Made by a program: the position numbers and the translations under genes. A stretch of DNA of 36,670 nt from a virus: positions 1 to 36,670 of the IMG/VR virus record IMGVR_UViG_3300037808_000363. One strand, given 5' to 3'. The notes below the pieces were generated by a model. The model was not told the DNA's origin and did no database searches. It was given only the letters and a program-made list of their open reading frames with translations. How positions within the stretch are numbered: position 1 is the first letter of the stretch; each line of letters opens with the position of its first letter. This document shows positions 29,415-36,670 of the stretch, in pieces.

Positions 29415-29705
29415 TTGGAAAAGTTATTCACAGCACAGACAACAAACGACACGACTGCCAGCAATATAATCACAGCTACTGGGCGGGAGCTAACCGTACA
29501 AGCGTGGGGAACATGGGGCGGCGCAACGCTGTCTGTTTACCTTTCGGTAGATGGCACCAACGGCGTTCTTTTAAGTGACTTGACTTTAACCGCTGACGGA
29601 ATGGTTGCTATTCAAGTTCCATCTGGCAATAGAGTTTGGGCAACGCTCACGGGGGTCGGAACTTCCAGCGTTAACTGCTGGATCAACGGGCAAGGAAAAG
29701 ACTAA
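29415..29705 (+). CDS. Small beta-sandwich protein next to the lectin-like protein
   Basis: A 96-residue protein with a TTG start at 29415 positioned 7 bases after GAGGA. Strongly beta in pattern (RELTVQAWGTWGGATLSVYL, GVLLSDLTLTADGMVAIQVP, RVWATLTGVGTSSVNCWING). It is similar in style to the sandwich regions at 1063-1491 and 3707-4411. Coupled to the giant gene that follows, it may be a capsid or tail surface subunit. The function is unknown. Confidence 0.6.
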   Translation: MEKLFTAQTTNDTTASNIITATGRELTVQAWGTWGGATLSVYLSVDGTNGVLLSDLTLTADGMVAIQVPSGNRVWATLTGVGTSSVNCWINGQGKD

Positions 29706-32700
29706 TGCGCTTAGTCGAACGGGTGACGAAGCGTGTTGCATACTCACCTGCGTCAACACCTGTCACAGACCCGCGACACAAGGCTTTAGCTAGATTCTTC
29801 TGGAAGGGCACTCACACCCTAGCAGCCACCACTGGCACAACCCCCACATTCACCCGAGCCACTTCTGCGACATTTGAAGACTTTGAAGGCTTAATCAAGA
29901 CGGCTGAGAGCAGTGAGCCGAGGTTTGTTGGTGCTAGGCGGGTAGAGAATCTGCTTACCGCTAGTGAGGATATGACGAATGCGGCTTATGCTGACCAACT
30001 CGGAGCGGTAAGCGCAGCCACACAGACCGTATTTGACGGAACTGCCAACGGCAGCGTGTATCAACTTGTAACGATAACTGATGATGGTTCCGGTGTTGGC
30101 GGGAGGACTTTTGTATTCTCTGCTGAGATTGCGCTGGTTTCAGGAACGCTCACAAGCGGGACGGATATTCGTATACAAGGCAATGCGATGACAGCCGTAA
30201 CGAGCGATATTTCTTCGCTGATTACAGCAACACCGCAAAGGTTCTCAGTGACCGCATCTACAGATGCCGCAGGAACAAACGTCGAGCCAATTATCCGTTG
30301 CGACGATGCAGCCACTCTCTTAATCACCAACTGGCAACTAGAAGAAGTCACAGGCCAGACCAATCAGAATCCCAGCGAGTACGTGTCAACAGGGGTTGCT
30401 ACTGGGCCTGAGTTAGTGACTAACGGTGCCTTCAGTAACGGGACTACTGATTGGACTGCTTTATACGGGACGCAAAGTGTTGTTGGTGGACAGCTAGAAG
30501 TTATCTCAGACGGCAGTGTTAGTTCAGCGAGATCGTATCAAATTATCACATGCCTAGTAGGGAAGACGTATCTCGTAAGCGGGTACATTAATCCTCTAGG
30601 GGGCATAACTGCTCAAATATTGGTGAACATAAACACGAACACTGGTAGCCCTTCAGGGACAACCGGCATACAAGCGAGCGCAGGAACTTACTCGTTCACA
30701 TTTATCGCGACCCAAACGAACATGTATGTGACATTAGCGCCGTCCACGACAACCTCAGGGTTTGGTGGTGCTTTCGACAACATCTCCGTCAAAGAAGCCT
30801 CCCACGGCGCTAACATAGACGGTGTCCAGTACTTCAACACGCTCAACGCTAACACAGTCATTGCTGGAGTTGTCACAGAGGCCACGGGTAGTGCGTTAAC
30901 GTCAGCGACTACGCAGTTCATGGAGTTTGACGGTGTTAGTGGGACGTATGTCTCTACGCCTGACAGCGTGGCTAACAGCATCAGGCAGTCGATTACCATT
31001 GAGGCCGATTGTGCTGCTGATGATTGGGATCTTGCAACGTTTCAAACCTTAAATTCCAAGTGGGGAAGCGGAGTTTCTTGGCTTTTGGTGATTATAGGGG
31101 GGCGTTTACGTTTATATATTGGGAATAATAGTTCTCAACCAAGTGTAAACTCCTCTTTATTAGGCTTTAGTGACGGGACAAGACATAAGGTGCGGGCGGC
31201 CTACGACGCGCTAACACAGATAGTCACCTTCTCTGAGTTCGTTGATGGCGATTGGATAGTAATCAGTTCTGGCGCAATAGCTGCCCCCTTTATTGATGAC
31301 AACTCTAACCCAGCACAGATTGGTGGGTGGTCTTCTGGCATAAACCCCTTCAACGGAAAAATCTACTCCTCAACAGTCACTAAAGGCCCGACCCCTTACC
31401 CTTATGTATTACTAGATGGTGTCTCAGGGACGTATGTCTCCACGCCTGATAGTGCGGCTAATAGTGTTACGGGTGACTTGACGCTGATTGCTTGGGCGGC
31501 GCTGGATGATTGGACTCCAACCTCCCACGTGGCTATTGCCACGAAGTGGAGATCGGCTGGAGATGAAAGATCCTTCATGCTCCGAATGGCTCCTGACGGT
31601 AAGATGCAATTCAATACTACTAGCGACGGGAGCATGGCTACCAATCTCTCGTCTCTTTCTACAGTTACCACAGGATTCACTGACGGTACTGGACACTGGG
31701 TTAGGCTTAGTTTAGATATCTCGGCAGGAACTGTTAACTTTTTCACGTCTGACCAACCGTCCGACACGCCAATATCCAGTTTGTCTTGGGTACAGTTAGG
31801 CGGTGCGAATGTTGTCCATGCGCAGACGGCGATATTTGACGGCACAGCCACCACACAGGTTGGCGCTTACGATAACACTGTAAGCAGACTATCAGGAAAA
31901 GTCGCCCGCGCAGTAGTCATAAAATCCACAGACCCCACAGCCGCCGCATCGGTAGACTTCTACCCACAACCCTACCTCCAAGGCGACACCAACTTCACCT
32001 CTGTCACTGGTGAACTCTGGACACTTCAAGGTAACGCTATAGCCACATCACCTATTGATGACGGGGTCAAGGTAGACTGTGACGCTGGTGACTATGTATC
32101 AGGCAGCACCTTCGTCTCATCGACATCAGGCGAGACATGGACACTGAACGGCAATGCCTCTGTATTCCAGCCTCCGGTCGATGCATCTGGGCCATTTGGT
32201 TATCTGGCTGAGGGGGCTAGGACTAATATCCTGCTTCAGTCGAATGACCTGTCTACCACTTGGTCAAACACCAGCAACTCAGTAGACGTTCAGAATTATG
32301 CCATCGCCCCAGATGGCAGCAGTACCGGCCAAAGGATTATAGATAGCTCGGTCGGCGGCACTGGCTCCGTGAGGATGCACCAAGCCATTGGGTCGCTTTC
32401 TACAACCACGCAGTATGTTTACAGCGCATTCTTCAAAGCGGATCAGTTGGGTTTCGTAAAAATGGCCGCCTCCAGCTTTACGATTGCAACTCCGATCGCC
32501 TTTTTTGATCTGACCAACGGGTTGGTTGGAACTGGATCAAACACTGATTCGGCGGCGATAGAATCTGTTGGCAATGGCTGGTATCGCTGCTGGATATCGT
32601 TTACCACAGACGCGTCTGACATTGCTGGTGATATTAATATTTATGTTGCAGATTCAGTAAGTAACGCAACAGTAGACCTAGACGGCACATCCTCCATCCT

Positions 32701-33244
32701 AGTATGGGGCGCTCAACTAGAAGCAGGATCATTCCCATCATCATACATAGCAACCGCTGCCGCTGCCGTCACAAGAAATGCTGACACTCTTTCATCAAGC
32801 CTGAATGAGGTCTATCCGCTGACAGTCTACGTAGAGACTGTACAGTCTGTTGACCAATCGGCAGGAACGTCACAAAGTAACATATTCTCAGTCAACGAAA
32901 ACACGGTACACAGTCAGGACGAATTCTTCATCAGGACGAAACAGTCCACAGTAGATTATCAGGGTGCGGTCTATAGCGGCAGCACGGTGGTAGTAAATAT
33001 TACTGGAGGCGCTCCTGCTGTGGGGGTTCTCAGAACGCTGACAATGGCAGTCGCGTTGAACGATGTTGAGGTGTACGTTGACGGCGTATCAGTCGGCAGT
33101 GACACCTCCGCAGCATTGCCAGCCGCCCCGACCCTGATGAATATCGGCATGACGGTCTATGGTGGTTATCAAGCCTACGGCACTGTACGTAACGTCAAAC
33201 TCTTCGATGAGCGCCTGACTGACGCAGAGGTGGCAGACTTATGA
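29705..33244 (+). CDS. Giant multidomain lectin-like structural protein (1179 aa)
   Basis: The largest gene, unusually placed between terminase and portal. An N-terminal module (TFTRATSATFEDFEG, then PRFVGARRVENLLTASEDMT) is followed by carbohydrate-binding-like sandwiches (about 235-370, LVTNGAFSNGTTDWTALYG to FDNISVKE), two laminin-G/concanavalin-like units (about 405-560 and 566-730) that both begin DGVSGTYVSTPDS, a second copy of the N-terminal type (FGYLAEGARTNILLQSNDLS, about 840) and a C-terminal concanavalin-like domain ending VRNVKLFDERLTDAEVADL. I infer a surface glycan-binding protein, on head or tail. Confidence 0.7.
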   Translation: MRLVERVTKRVAYSPASTPVTDPRHKALARFFWKGTHTLAATTGTTPTFTRATSATFEDFEGLIKTAESSEPRFVGARRVENLLTASEDMTNAAYADQLGAVSAATQTVFDGTANGSVYQLVTITDDGSGVGGRTFVFSAEIALVSGTLTSGTDIRIQGNAMTAVTSDISSLITATPQRFSVTASTDAAGTNVEPIIRCDDAATLLITNWQLEEVTGQTNQNPSEYVSTGVATGPELVTNGAFSNGTTDWTALYGTQSVVGGQLEVISDGSVSSARSYQIITCLVGKTYLVSGYINPLGGITAQILVNINTNTGSPSGTTGIQASAGTYSFTFIATQTNMYVTLAPSTTTSGFGGAFDNISVKEASHGANIDGVQYFNTLNANTVIAGVVTEATGSALTSATTQFMEFDGVSGTYVSTPDSVANSIRQSITIEADCAADDWDLATFQTLNSKWGSGVSWLLVIIGGRLRLYIGNNSSQPSVNSSLLGFSDGTRHKVRAAYDALTQIVTFSEFVDGDWIVISSGAIAAPFIDDNSNPAQIGGWSSGINPFNGKIYSSTVTKGPTPYPYVLLDGVSGTYVSTPDSAANSVTGDLTLIAWAALDDWTPTSHVAIATKWRSAGDERSFMLRMAPDGKMQFNTTSDGSMATNLSSLSTVTTGFTDGTGHWVRLSLDISAGTVNFFTSDQPSDTPISSLSWVQLGGANVVHAQTAIFDGTATTQVGAYDNTVSRLSGKVARAVVIKSTDPTAAASVDFYPQPYLQGDTNFTSVTGELWTLQGNAIATSPIDDGVKVDCDAGDYVSGSTFVSSTSGETWTLNGNASVFQPPVDASGPFGYLAEGARTNILLQSNDLSTTWSNTSNSVDVQNYAIAPDGSSTGQRIIDSSVGGTGSVRMHQAIGSLSTTTQYVYSAFFKADQLGFVKMAASSFTIATPIAFFDLTNGLVGTGSNTDSAAIESVGNGWYRCWISFTTDASDIAGDINIYVADSVSNATVDLDGTSSILVWGAQLEAGSFPSSYIATAAAAVTRNADTLSSSLNEVYPLTVYVETVQSVDQSAGTSQSNIFSVNENTVHSQDEFFIRTKQSTVDYQGAVYSGSTVVVNITGGAPAVGVLRTLTMAVALNDVEVYVDGVSVGSDTSAALPAAPTLMNIGMTVYGGYQAYGTVRNVKLFDERLTDAEVADL

Positions 33245-33846
33245 TGTGGTACATATCAATCTGTGAAGACCTCCCCGCCCTGATAGCCACCGGATTAGTG
33301 GACGAGGATTCACCCCTGCGGGGAATGATCGACGGCAGGAGTGGTAACTACGTTTGCACCAACGCTAATGCGAGGCTGGTCAGTGCGGATGGCACAAAGT
33401 CGATGGTTATCATCACTAGCCTTGAAGGCTTGGATGAGATTATCGAGCTTCCCTACATCATCATCACGACTCCCGAGGTTGTGTTTGGTTATGTTGAGCA
33501 GGAGACTGATGAAGACGGTAATCTCTTATGGGGGCCGTGGTACTGGGTGCAGCCACCTGACTACACGGTCACTACTGACCATTGGGTAGATACAGGAGAG
33601 GTAGACGAGAACGGGTTTCCAATCTACGAGAACGAACCAACAACGGAAACCATCACGCCGCCACCTTACGAGACAAGAGATCCGATTACGCAGGACGTAC
33701 CACCGGATCCAGTGATGAGGGCCTTGTATGACTCGATTTACGATCAGTCGCCAGTGCCTAATCCTGAAGATCCCACGGCCCCACCGACGATCCCATCTCA
33801 GTTCTTCGCGCTGCCGGGCGGGTATGACCCGAGCCATTTGCTTTGA
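33241..33846 (+). CDS. Acidic partner of the giant lectin-like protein, unknown
   Basis: A 201-residue protein coupled to the previous gene by an ATGA overlap. The first 70 residues look like a compact alpha/beta domain (LVSADGTKSMVIITSLEGLD). The rest is acidic and rich in Pro and Tyr (WYWVQPPDYTVTTDHWVDTG, PNPEDPTAPPTIPSQFFALP) and probably extended. The location suggests a chaperone or attachment partner for the giant protein. No family is recognised. Confidence 0.5.
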   Translation: MMWYISICEDLPALIATGLVDEDSPLRGMIDGRSGNYVCTNANARLVSADGTKSMVIITSLEGLDEIIELPYIIITTPEVVFGYVEQETDEDGNLLWGPWYWVQPPDYTVTTDHWVDTGEVDENGFPIYENEPTTETITPPPYETRDPITQDVPPDPVMRALYDSIYDQSPVPNPEDPTAPPTIPSQFFALPGGYDPSHLL

Positions 33847-33863
33847 TCGTTAACATAAAAATT

Positions 33864-34016
33864 ATGCTGCTAATGCTGACGGAAGTATCGGGAATATTTT
33901 TGATGAGCTATGGTGCTTGGCTGTGGCAACCGCCAGCAGGTTTTTTTCTTGCGGGACTTCTTTTATACGCAGAGGTGAATAATGTTTTCAAGATTCCTCG
34001 AACAACGCGGGATTGA
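33864..34016 (+). CDS. Small membrane protein overlapping the portal start
   Basis: A 50-residue frame with a strongly hydrophobic middle, SGIFLMSYGAWLWQPPAGFF followed by LAGLLLYAE. The Y-G-x-W-L-x-x-P-P-A-G-F arrangement between two hydrophobic stretches resembles small membrane proteins seen in many siphophage genomes. A TTG at 33843 (overlapping the previous TGA) would add seven residues. It overlaps the first 35 bases of the portal gene. The function is unknown. Confidence 0.55.
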   Translation: MLLMLTEVSGIFLMSYGAWLWQPPAGFFLAGLLLYAEVNNVFKIPRTTRD

Positions 34017-35511
34017 ACAAACCATCGGCAATGCATCTGCGTTTGCGCGGTGGTTGCTCGATAATAGTGGCGGCGATAATTCGTCTGGCGTAAATGTCAA
34101 TGAGACAAGTGCGTTAGCCCTTACCTACGTCTATGCCTGTATCAATGTTCTGTCGCAGACCTTGGCTCATGTTCCGCTTGAGCTAATGAAAGATGGCAAC
34201 AAAGGACCGCAGAAGGCGAAGAATCACCCTCTTTATAATCTGATGAAGATTGCGCCCAATCAAAAGTATTCGTCGTACGATTGGCGTGAAACGATGGAAG
34301 GTCATCGGAATGGTTGGGGTAATAGTTATTCAGCAATTATTCGAGATAATGGCAGACCCGTTTCCATCGAGATACTTTATCCTGACAGCACCACCCCGAG
34401 GACTCTTGCGGCGGACGGATCAATTATTTATGAATCAACGGGAGATTCAGGGTCAACGCCTGACATGCTGCACTTTGCAGGGCTTGGGTGGGATGGTATT
34501 CAAGGTTATTCCCCGATTCAAAAGGCGAAGGAGGCTATTGGTCTTGGCCTTGCTATTCATCAGTTCGGTGGTAACTTTTTCAGAAACGGTGCTTCACCAA
34601 AAGGCATTATTGAATCAGAGGTTCCACCGAATACGCTTGCGCCGTTTGTCGAGCAGTTTAAAAAACAGTATGGCGGATTAGAGCAATCGAATGGTACGCC
34701 GATCTTGCCGAAGGGACTGACTTACAAATCTATTTCAATAAATCCCGATGACGCGCAGACACTTGAGACTTTAAAGCTCAATCGAACAGAAATAGCAGGA
34801 ATGTTTCGTGTACCTCCACAATTTATTATGGACCTTGAGCGCAGCACGTTTACGAATGCAGCGGAAATGGATCTGCATTTTGTCAAACACACCATGACCC
34901 CTATTTTTACAAATTGGGAATCGGAGTTAAACCGAAAGCTGTTAACTGAAAAAGAACGGCGGCTCGGGTATTATTTCAAATTCAATGACAAGGGGTTGCT
35001 AAGAGGGGCGACTACAGAAAGATTCGCAGCTTATCATACAGCCTTGCAAGACGGCTGGATGAACAGAAACGAGGTCAGGCAGTTAGAGGAATTGGAAACA
35101 CAGGCGGGGCTTGATGAGTTCCTTGTGCCTAACAACATGGTTCATTCTGACGTAATGCCCAGTGCGGGTGATGTTATGGAAGAAATATCACCGCCAGAGC
35201 AACCCTTGGTTGAGTCTGTCGCGGAACGAATGGCATCAAATGAACGTAAAACAATAGAACGGCTGGGCGAAGATGTTGAAGGGGTCGCCAGTTTTTATTC
35301 GGAGTATCCCAAATTTATTGAACGAGTTTTGATGCCGTTGGCTAAAATGATGGATTCACAGTTGAATTGTGGCGCGGATGATTTCGTGCGAGAATTCACA
35401 AAACGGCACATTGATAAACAGTTAGGCCAAATGATCAACCGCGTAGGCGAGCTTGATGTTACTGAACGGGCAATCGTTGAAACATTTTACGAGGTGAAGA
35501 ATGGGCATTAA
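33982..35511 (+). CDS. Portal protein, HK97 family
   Basis: A 509-residue protein that forms the dodecameric DNA channel at one capsid vertex. Conserved features include ALALTYVYACINVLSQTLAH with VPLELM, NGWGNSYSAIIRDNGRPVSI, then IQKAKEAIGLGLAIHQFGGN and FFRNGASPKGIIE, and FRVPPQFIMDLERSTFTNAA near the end of the core. About 110 residues of additional helical C-terminus (SNERKTIERLGEDVEGVASF onward) extend beyond the usual core. The prohead protease gene overlaps its 3' end. Confidence 0.9.
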   Translation: MFSRFLEQRGIEQTIGNASAFARWLLDNSGGDNSSGVNVNETSALALTYVYACINVLSQTLAHVPLELMKDGNKGPQKAKNHPLYNLMKIAPNQKYSSYDWRETMEGHRNGWGNSYSAIIRDNGRPVSIEILYPDSTTPRTLAADGSIIYESTGDSGSTPDMLHFAGLGWDGIQGYSPIQKAKEAIGLGLAIHQFGGNFFRNGASPKGIIESEVPPNTLAPFVEQFKKQYGGLEQSNGTPILPKGLTYKSISINPDDAQTLETLKLNRTEIAGMFRVPPQFIMDLERSTFTNAAEMDLHFVKHTMTPIFTNWESELNRKLLTEKERRLGYYFKFNDKGLLRGATTERFAAYHTALQDGWMNRNEVRQLEELETQAGLDEFLVPNNMVHSDVMPSAGDVMEEISPPEQPLVESVAERMASNERKTIERLGEDVEGVASFYSEYPKFIERVLMPLAKMMDSQLNCGADDFVREFTKRHIDKQLGQMINRVGELDVTERAIVETFYEVKNGH

Positions 35512-36247
35512 AACAGAAGAACGAAGATTCACAAGCAGGAAGGTCGAGGTTAGATCAGAGTCGGAGGACAGCAAGCAGATTGTTGGCTACGGCGCGGTGT
35601 TTGAATCGAGGTCAGAAGATTTGGGCGGGTTCGTCGAGATCATAGAGCGCGGCGCTTTTGATGATGTGCTTAATGATGATGTTCGTGCGCTTTTCAATCA
35701 TGACAACAACATCATTTTGGGTCGCAGCATATCAGGGACGTTAAAACTGTCTGTTGATGATGTTGGCCTTAGATACGAGATTGACCCACCGGATACTCAA
35801 ATGGTCAGGGACATGGTCCTTGAACCTATGCGGCGAGGCGATGTCACGCAAAGCTCGTTCGGCTTTTATGTCGGTGAAGATGATTGGCAGGAAGATCGAA
35901 ATGGTGTCGTGACAAGATCAATCAAGAGTGTTGATCGGCTAATGGATGTTTCACCAGTAACCTATGCAGCTTATCCAGATACAGAAGTTGCGTTGAGAAA
36001 GCTCAATGCATTCACTGATAAATCGTCAAAGTTTGCGGCAGAACTAGCGAGCGATGATACTGACGTTCTTGAGTTAATCGAACGGGCTATGAACCAATTA
36101 TCAAACTCTAATGCCACGCTACATATTGAAGTGGGAAAAATTATGGAACTTGCACTGTCTGAATTGACTGAGGCAAGGGTCACAATAGGCCGAAAAAATA
36201 AGGCAATTGAGCTTTATGAACGGCTGTCAAAATTAAATCCAGCGTAG
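35501..36247 (+). CDS. Prohead protease, HK97 family (S78/U35)
   Basis: A 248-residue maturation protease. N-terminal IVGYGAVFESRSEDLGGFVE, the catalytic His in ALFNH(67)DNNIILGR, and VTQSSFGF with the catalytic Ser118 or Ser119 are typical of the family; the last member of the triad is less obvious. The C-terminal 75 residues are helical (ELIERAMNQLSNSNATLHIE). It removes the capsid scaffolding domain encoded directly downstream. The ribosome site GAGGTGAAG lies in the portal gene end. Confidence 0.88.
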   Translation: MGIKTEERRFTSRKVEVRSESEDSKQIVGYGAVFESRSEDLGGFVEIIERGAFDDVLNDDVRALFNHDNNIILGRSISGTLKLSVDDVGLRYEIDPPDTQMVRDMVLEPMRRGDVTQSSFGFYVGEDDWQEDRNGVVTRSIKSVDRLMDVSPVTYAAYPDTEVALRKLNAFTDKSSKFAAELASDDTDVLELIERAMNQLSNSNATLHIEVGKIMELALSELTEARVTIGRKNKAIELYERLSKLNPA

Positions 36248-36280
36248 GCTGGCAGCAAAAAATCCATCAGGAGAATTAAT

Positions 36281-36670
36281 ATGGACTTGAATCAAAAACT
36301 GACTGACTTCCGTGAGGAAGAGGTTTTAAAAAGAAGTCGGGCTGCCGATCTTGCAGGTAAGGCTGGCAAAGAAGACTTAACCAGTGATGAGCTTTCAGAG
36401 CTTTCGGAAATCGAACAAAGAATCGGTTTCCTCCACGATCAACAGCAAGGCATTGAGCGATCACAAAAAATCGGTGCATTTAGCCCGAACGTGAACGACA
36501 AAGCTGGCATGAACAGCAAAGAGCAGCGGGAATTTTCAATGCTCAAACTGATCAAGGCTTCTGCTCGTGACGCTACTCGCAAGGATCGTGACGATGCCGC
36601 AATGGAACTTGAGTTGTCTGCTGACGTTGAAAAACGAATTGGCGTTGCACCTCGTGGTGTCTATCTGCCA
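36281..36670 (+). CDS. Major capsid protein, N-terminal part with scaffolding delta domain (runs off window end)
   Basis: This is the first 130 codons of the capsid gene. The ATG at 36281 follows CAGGAG with good spacing. The first 90 or so residues are strongly charged and helical (LSELSEIEQRI, FLHDQQQGIE). In this family such a segment is the delta domain, which acts as an internal scaffold and is removed by the prohead protease encoded just upstream. The last 127 bases duplicate the first 127 bases of the window apart from the final base, so the gene continues at position 128 and stops at 1039. Confidence 0.9.
   Translation, partial: MDLNQKLTDFREEEVLKRSRAADLAGKAGKEDLTSDELSELSEIEQRIGFLHDQQQGIERSQKIGAFSPNVNDKAGMNSKEQREFSMLKLIKASARDATRKDRDDAAMELELSADVEKRIGVAPRGVYLP
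36544..36670 (+). repeat. Terminal overlap, second copy
   Basis: Second copy of the terminal overlap, within the capsid gene. An overlap of 127 bases is typical of graph-based assembly of a circle, so it need not be a biological terminal repeat. Confidence 0.95.

Noticed and set aside
31524-31533. CCCACGTGGC in the giant gene
   Set aside because: The symmetric part is only 8 bp (CCACGTGG) and the outer parS bases are missing.
31402-31854. 150-codon open frame on the minus strand
   Set aside because: It lies fully inside the giant lectin-like gene in the opposite strand. The Thr/Ser/Ala-rich forward sequence leaves open shadow frames, and there is no ribosome site or plausible protein. The same holds for the minus frame at 6224-6619.
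29705-33244. Diversity-generating retroelement target
   Set aside because: The giant lectin-like protein would be a suitable target, but there is no reverse transcriptase gene and no template-like repeat with adenine changes in the window.

Overview
This window is one complete tailed-phage genome (Caudoviricetes, siphovirus type) linearised inside the major capsid gene. The first 126 bases recur at 36544-36669, so the unit is about 36.5 kb and was assembled as a circle. Every gene I can support is on the + strand. The tail tip module (DUF2460, DUF2163, an NlpC/P60-like protein, then a large tip protein) resembles that of gene transfer agents and their siphophage relatives. There is an Rz1-like outer-membrane lipoprotein and an ERF/YqaJ/NinG/DUF1367 recombination set. 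Together these point to a Gram-negative, probably gammaproteobacterial host; this is inference.

Layout: 25001-29404 holds the packaging module (HNH nuclease, ParB-domain DNA methyltransferase, small ORFs, terminase small and large subunits). 29415-34016 holds an unusual insertion between terminase and portal: a small beta-sandwich protein, a 1179-residue lectin-like protein, a 201-residue partner and a small membrane protein. 33982-36670 plus 1-1039 holds portal, prohead protease and HK97-type capsid. 1063-3705 holds head completion and connector proteins. 3707-7103 holds two paralogous tail-tube proteins, tail assembly chaperones with a -1 frameshift signal, and a short tape measure. 7103-13244 holds the tail tip and a fibre ending in a Peptidase_G2-type self-processing domain. 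13229-14320 holds three small membrane proteins, the last a GTA-type holin. 14321-14612 is a non-coding junction. 14613-19230 is a series of small, mostly unknown early genes separated by short hairpins. 19231-19658 is a second non-coding region. 19659-23825 holds replication and recombination genes. 23929-25001 is a lysis-like cassette.

The most striking signal is at 14421-14436: an exact copy of the bacterial chromosomal parS partition site, TGTTTCACGTGAAACA, in the junction between the late and early regions. A second parS-like palindrome (GTTCCACGTGGAAC) lies at 26593-26606 in the last codons of the methyltransferase gene. I see no ParA, no complete ParB, no integrase and no divergent repressor. 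The phage may therefore recruit its host's ParB, either to be partitioned as an episome or to act as a decoy.

The early region has its own regulatory style. Three near-identical 70-bp promoter repeats carry a perfect TATAAT and a GTGTACAC palindrome where the -35 box should be. Many GGGGC-TTCG-GCCCC hairpins and recurrent intergenic and leader cassettes give almost every small gene its own punctuation.
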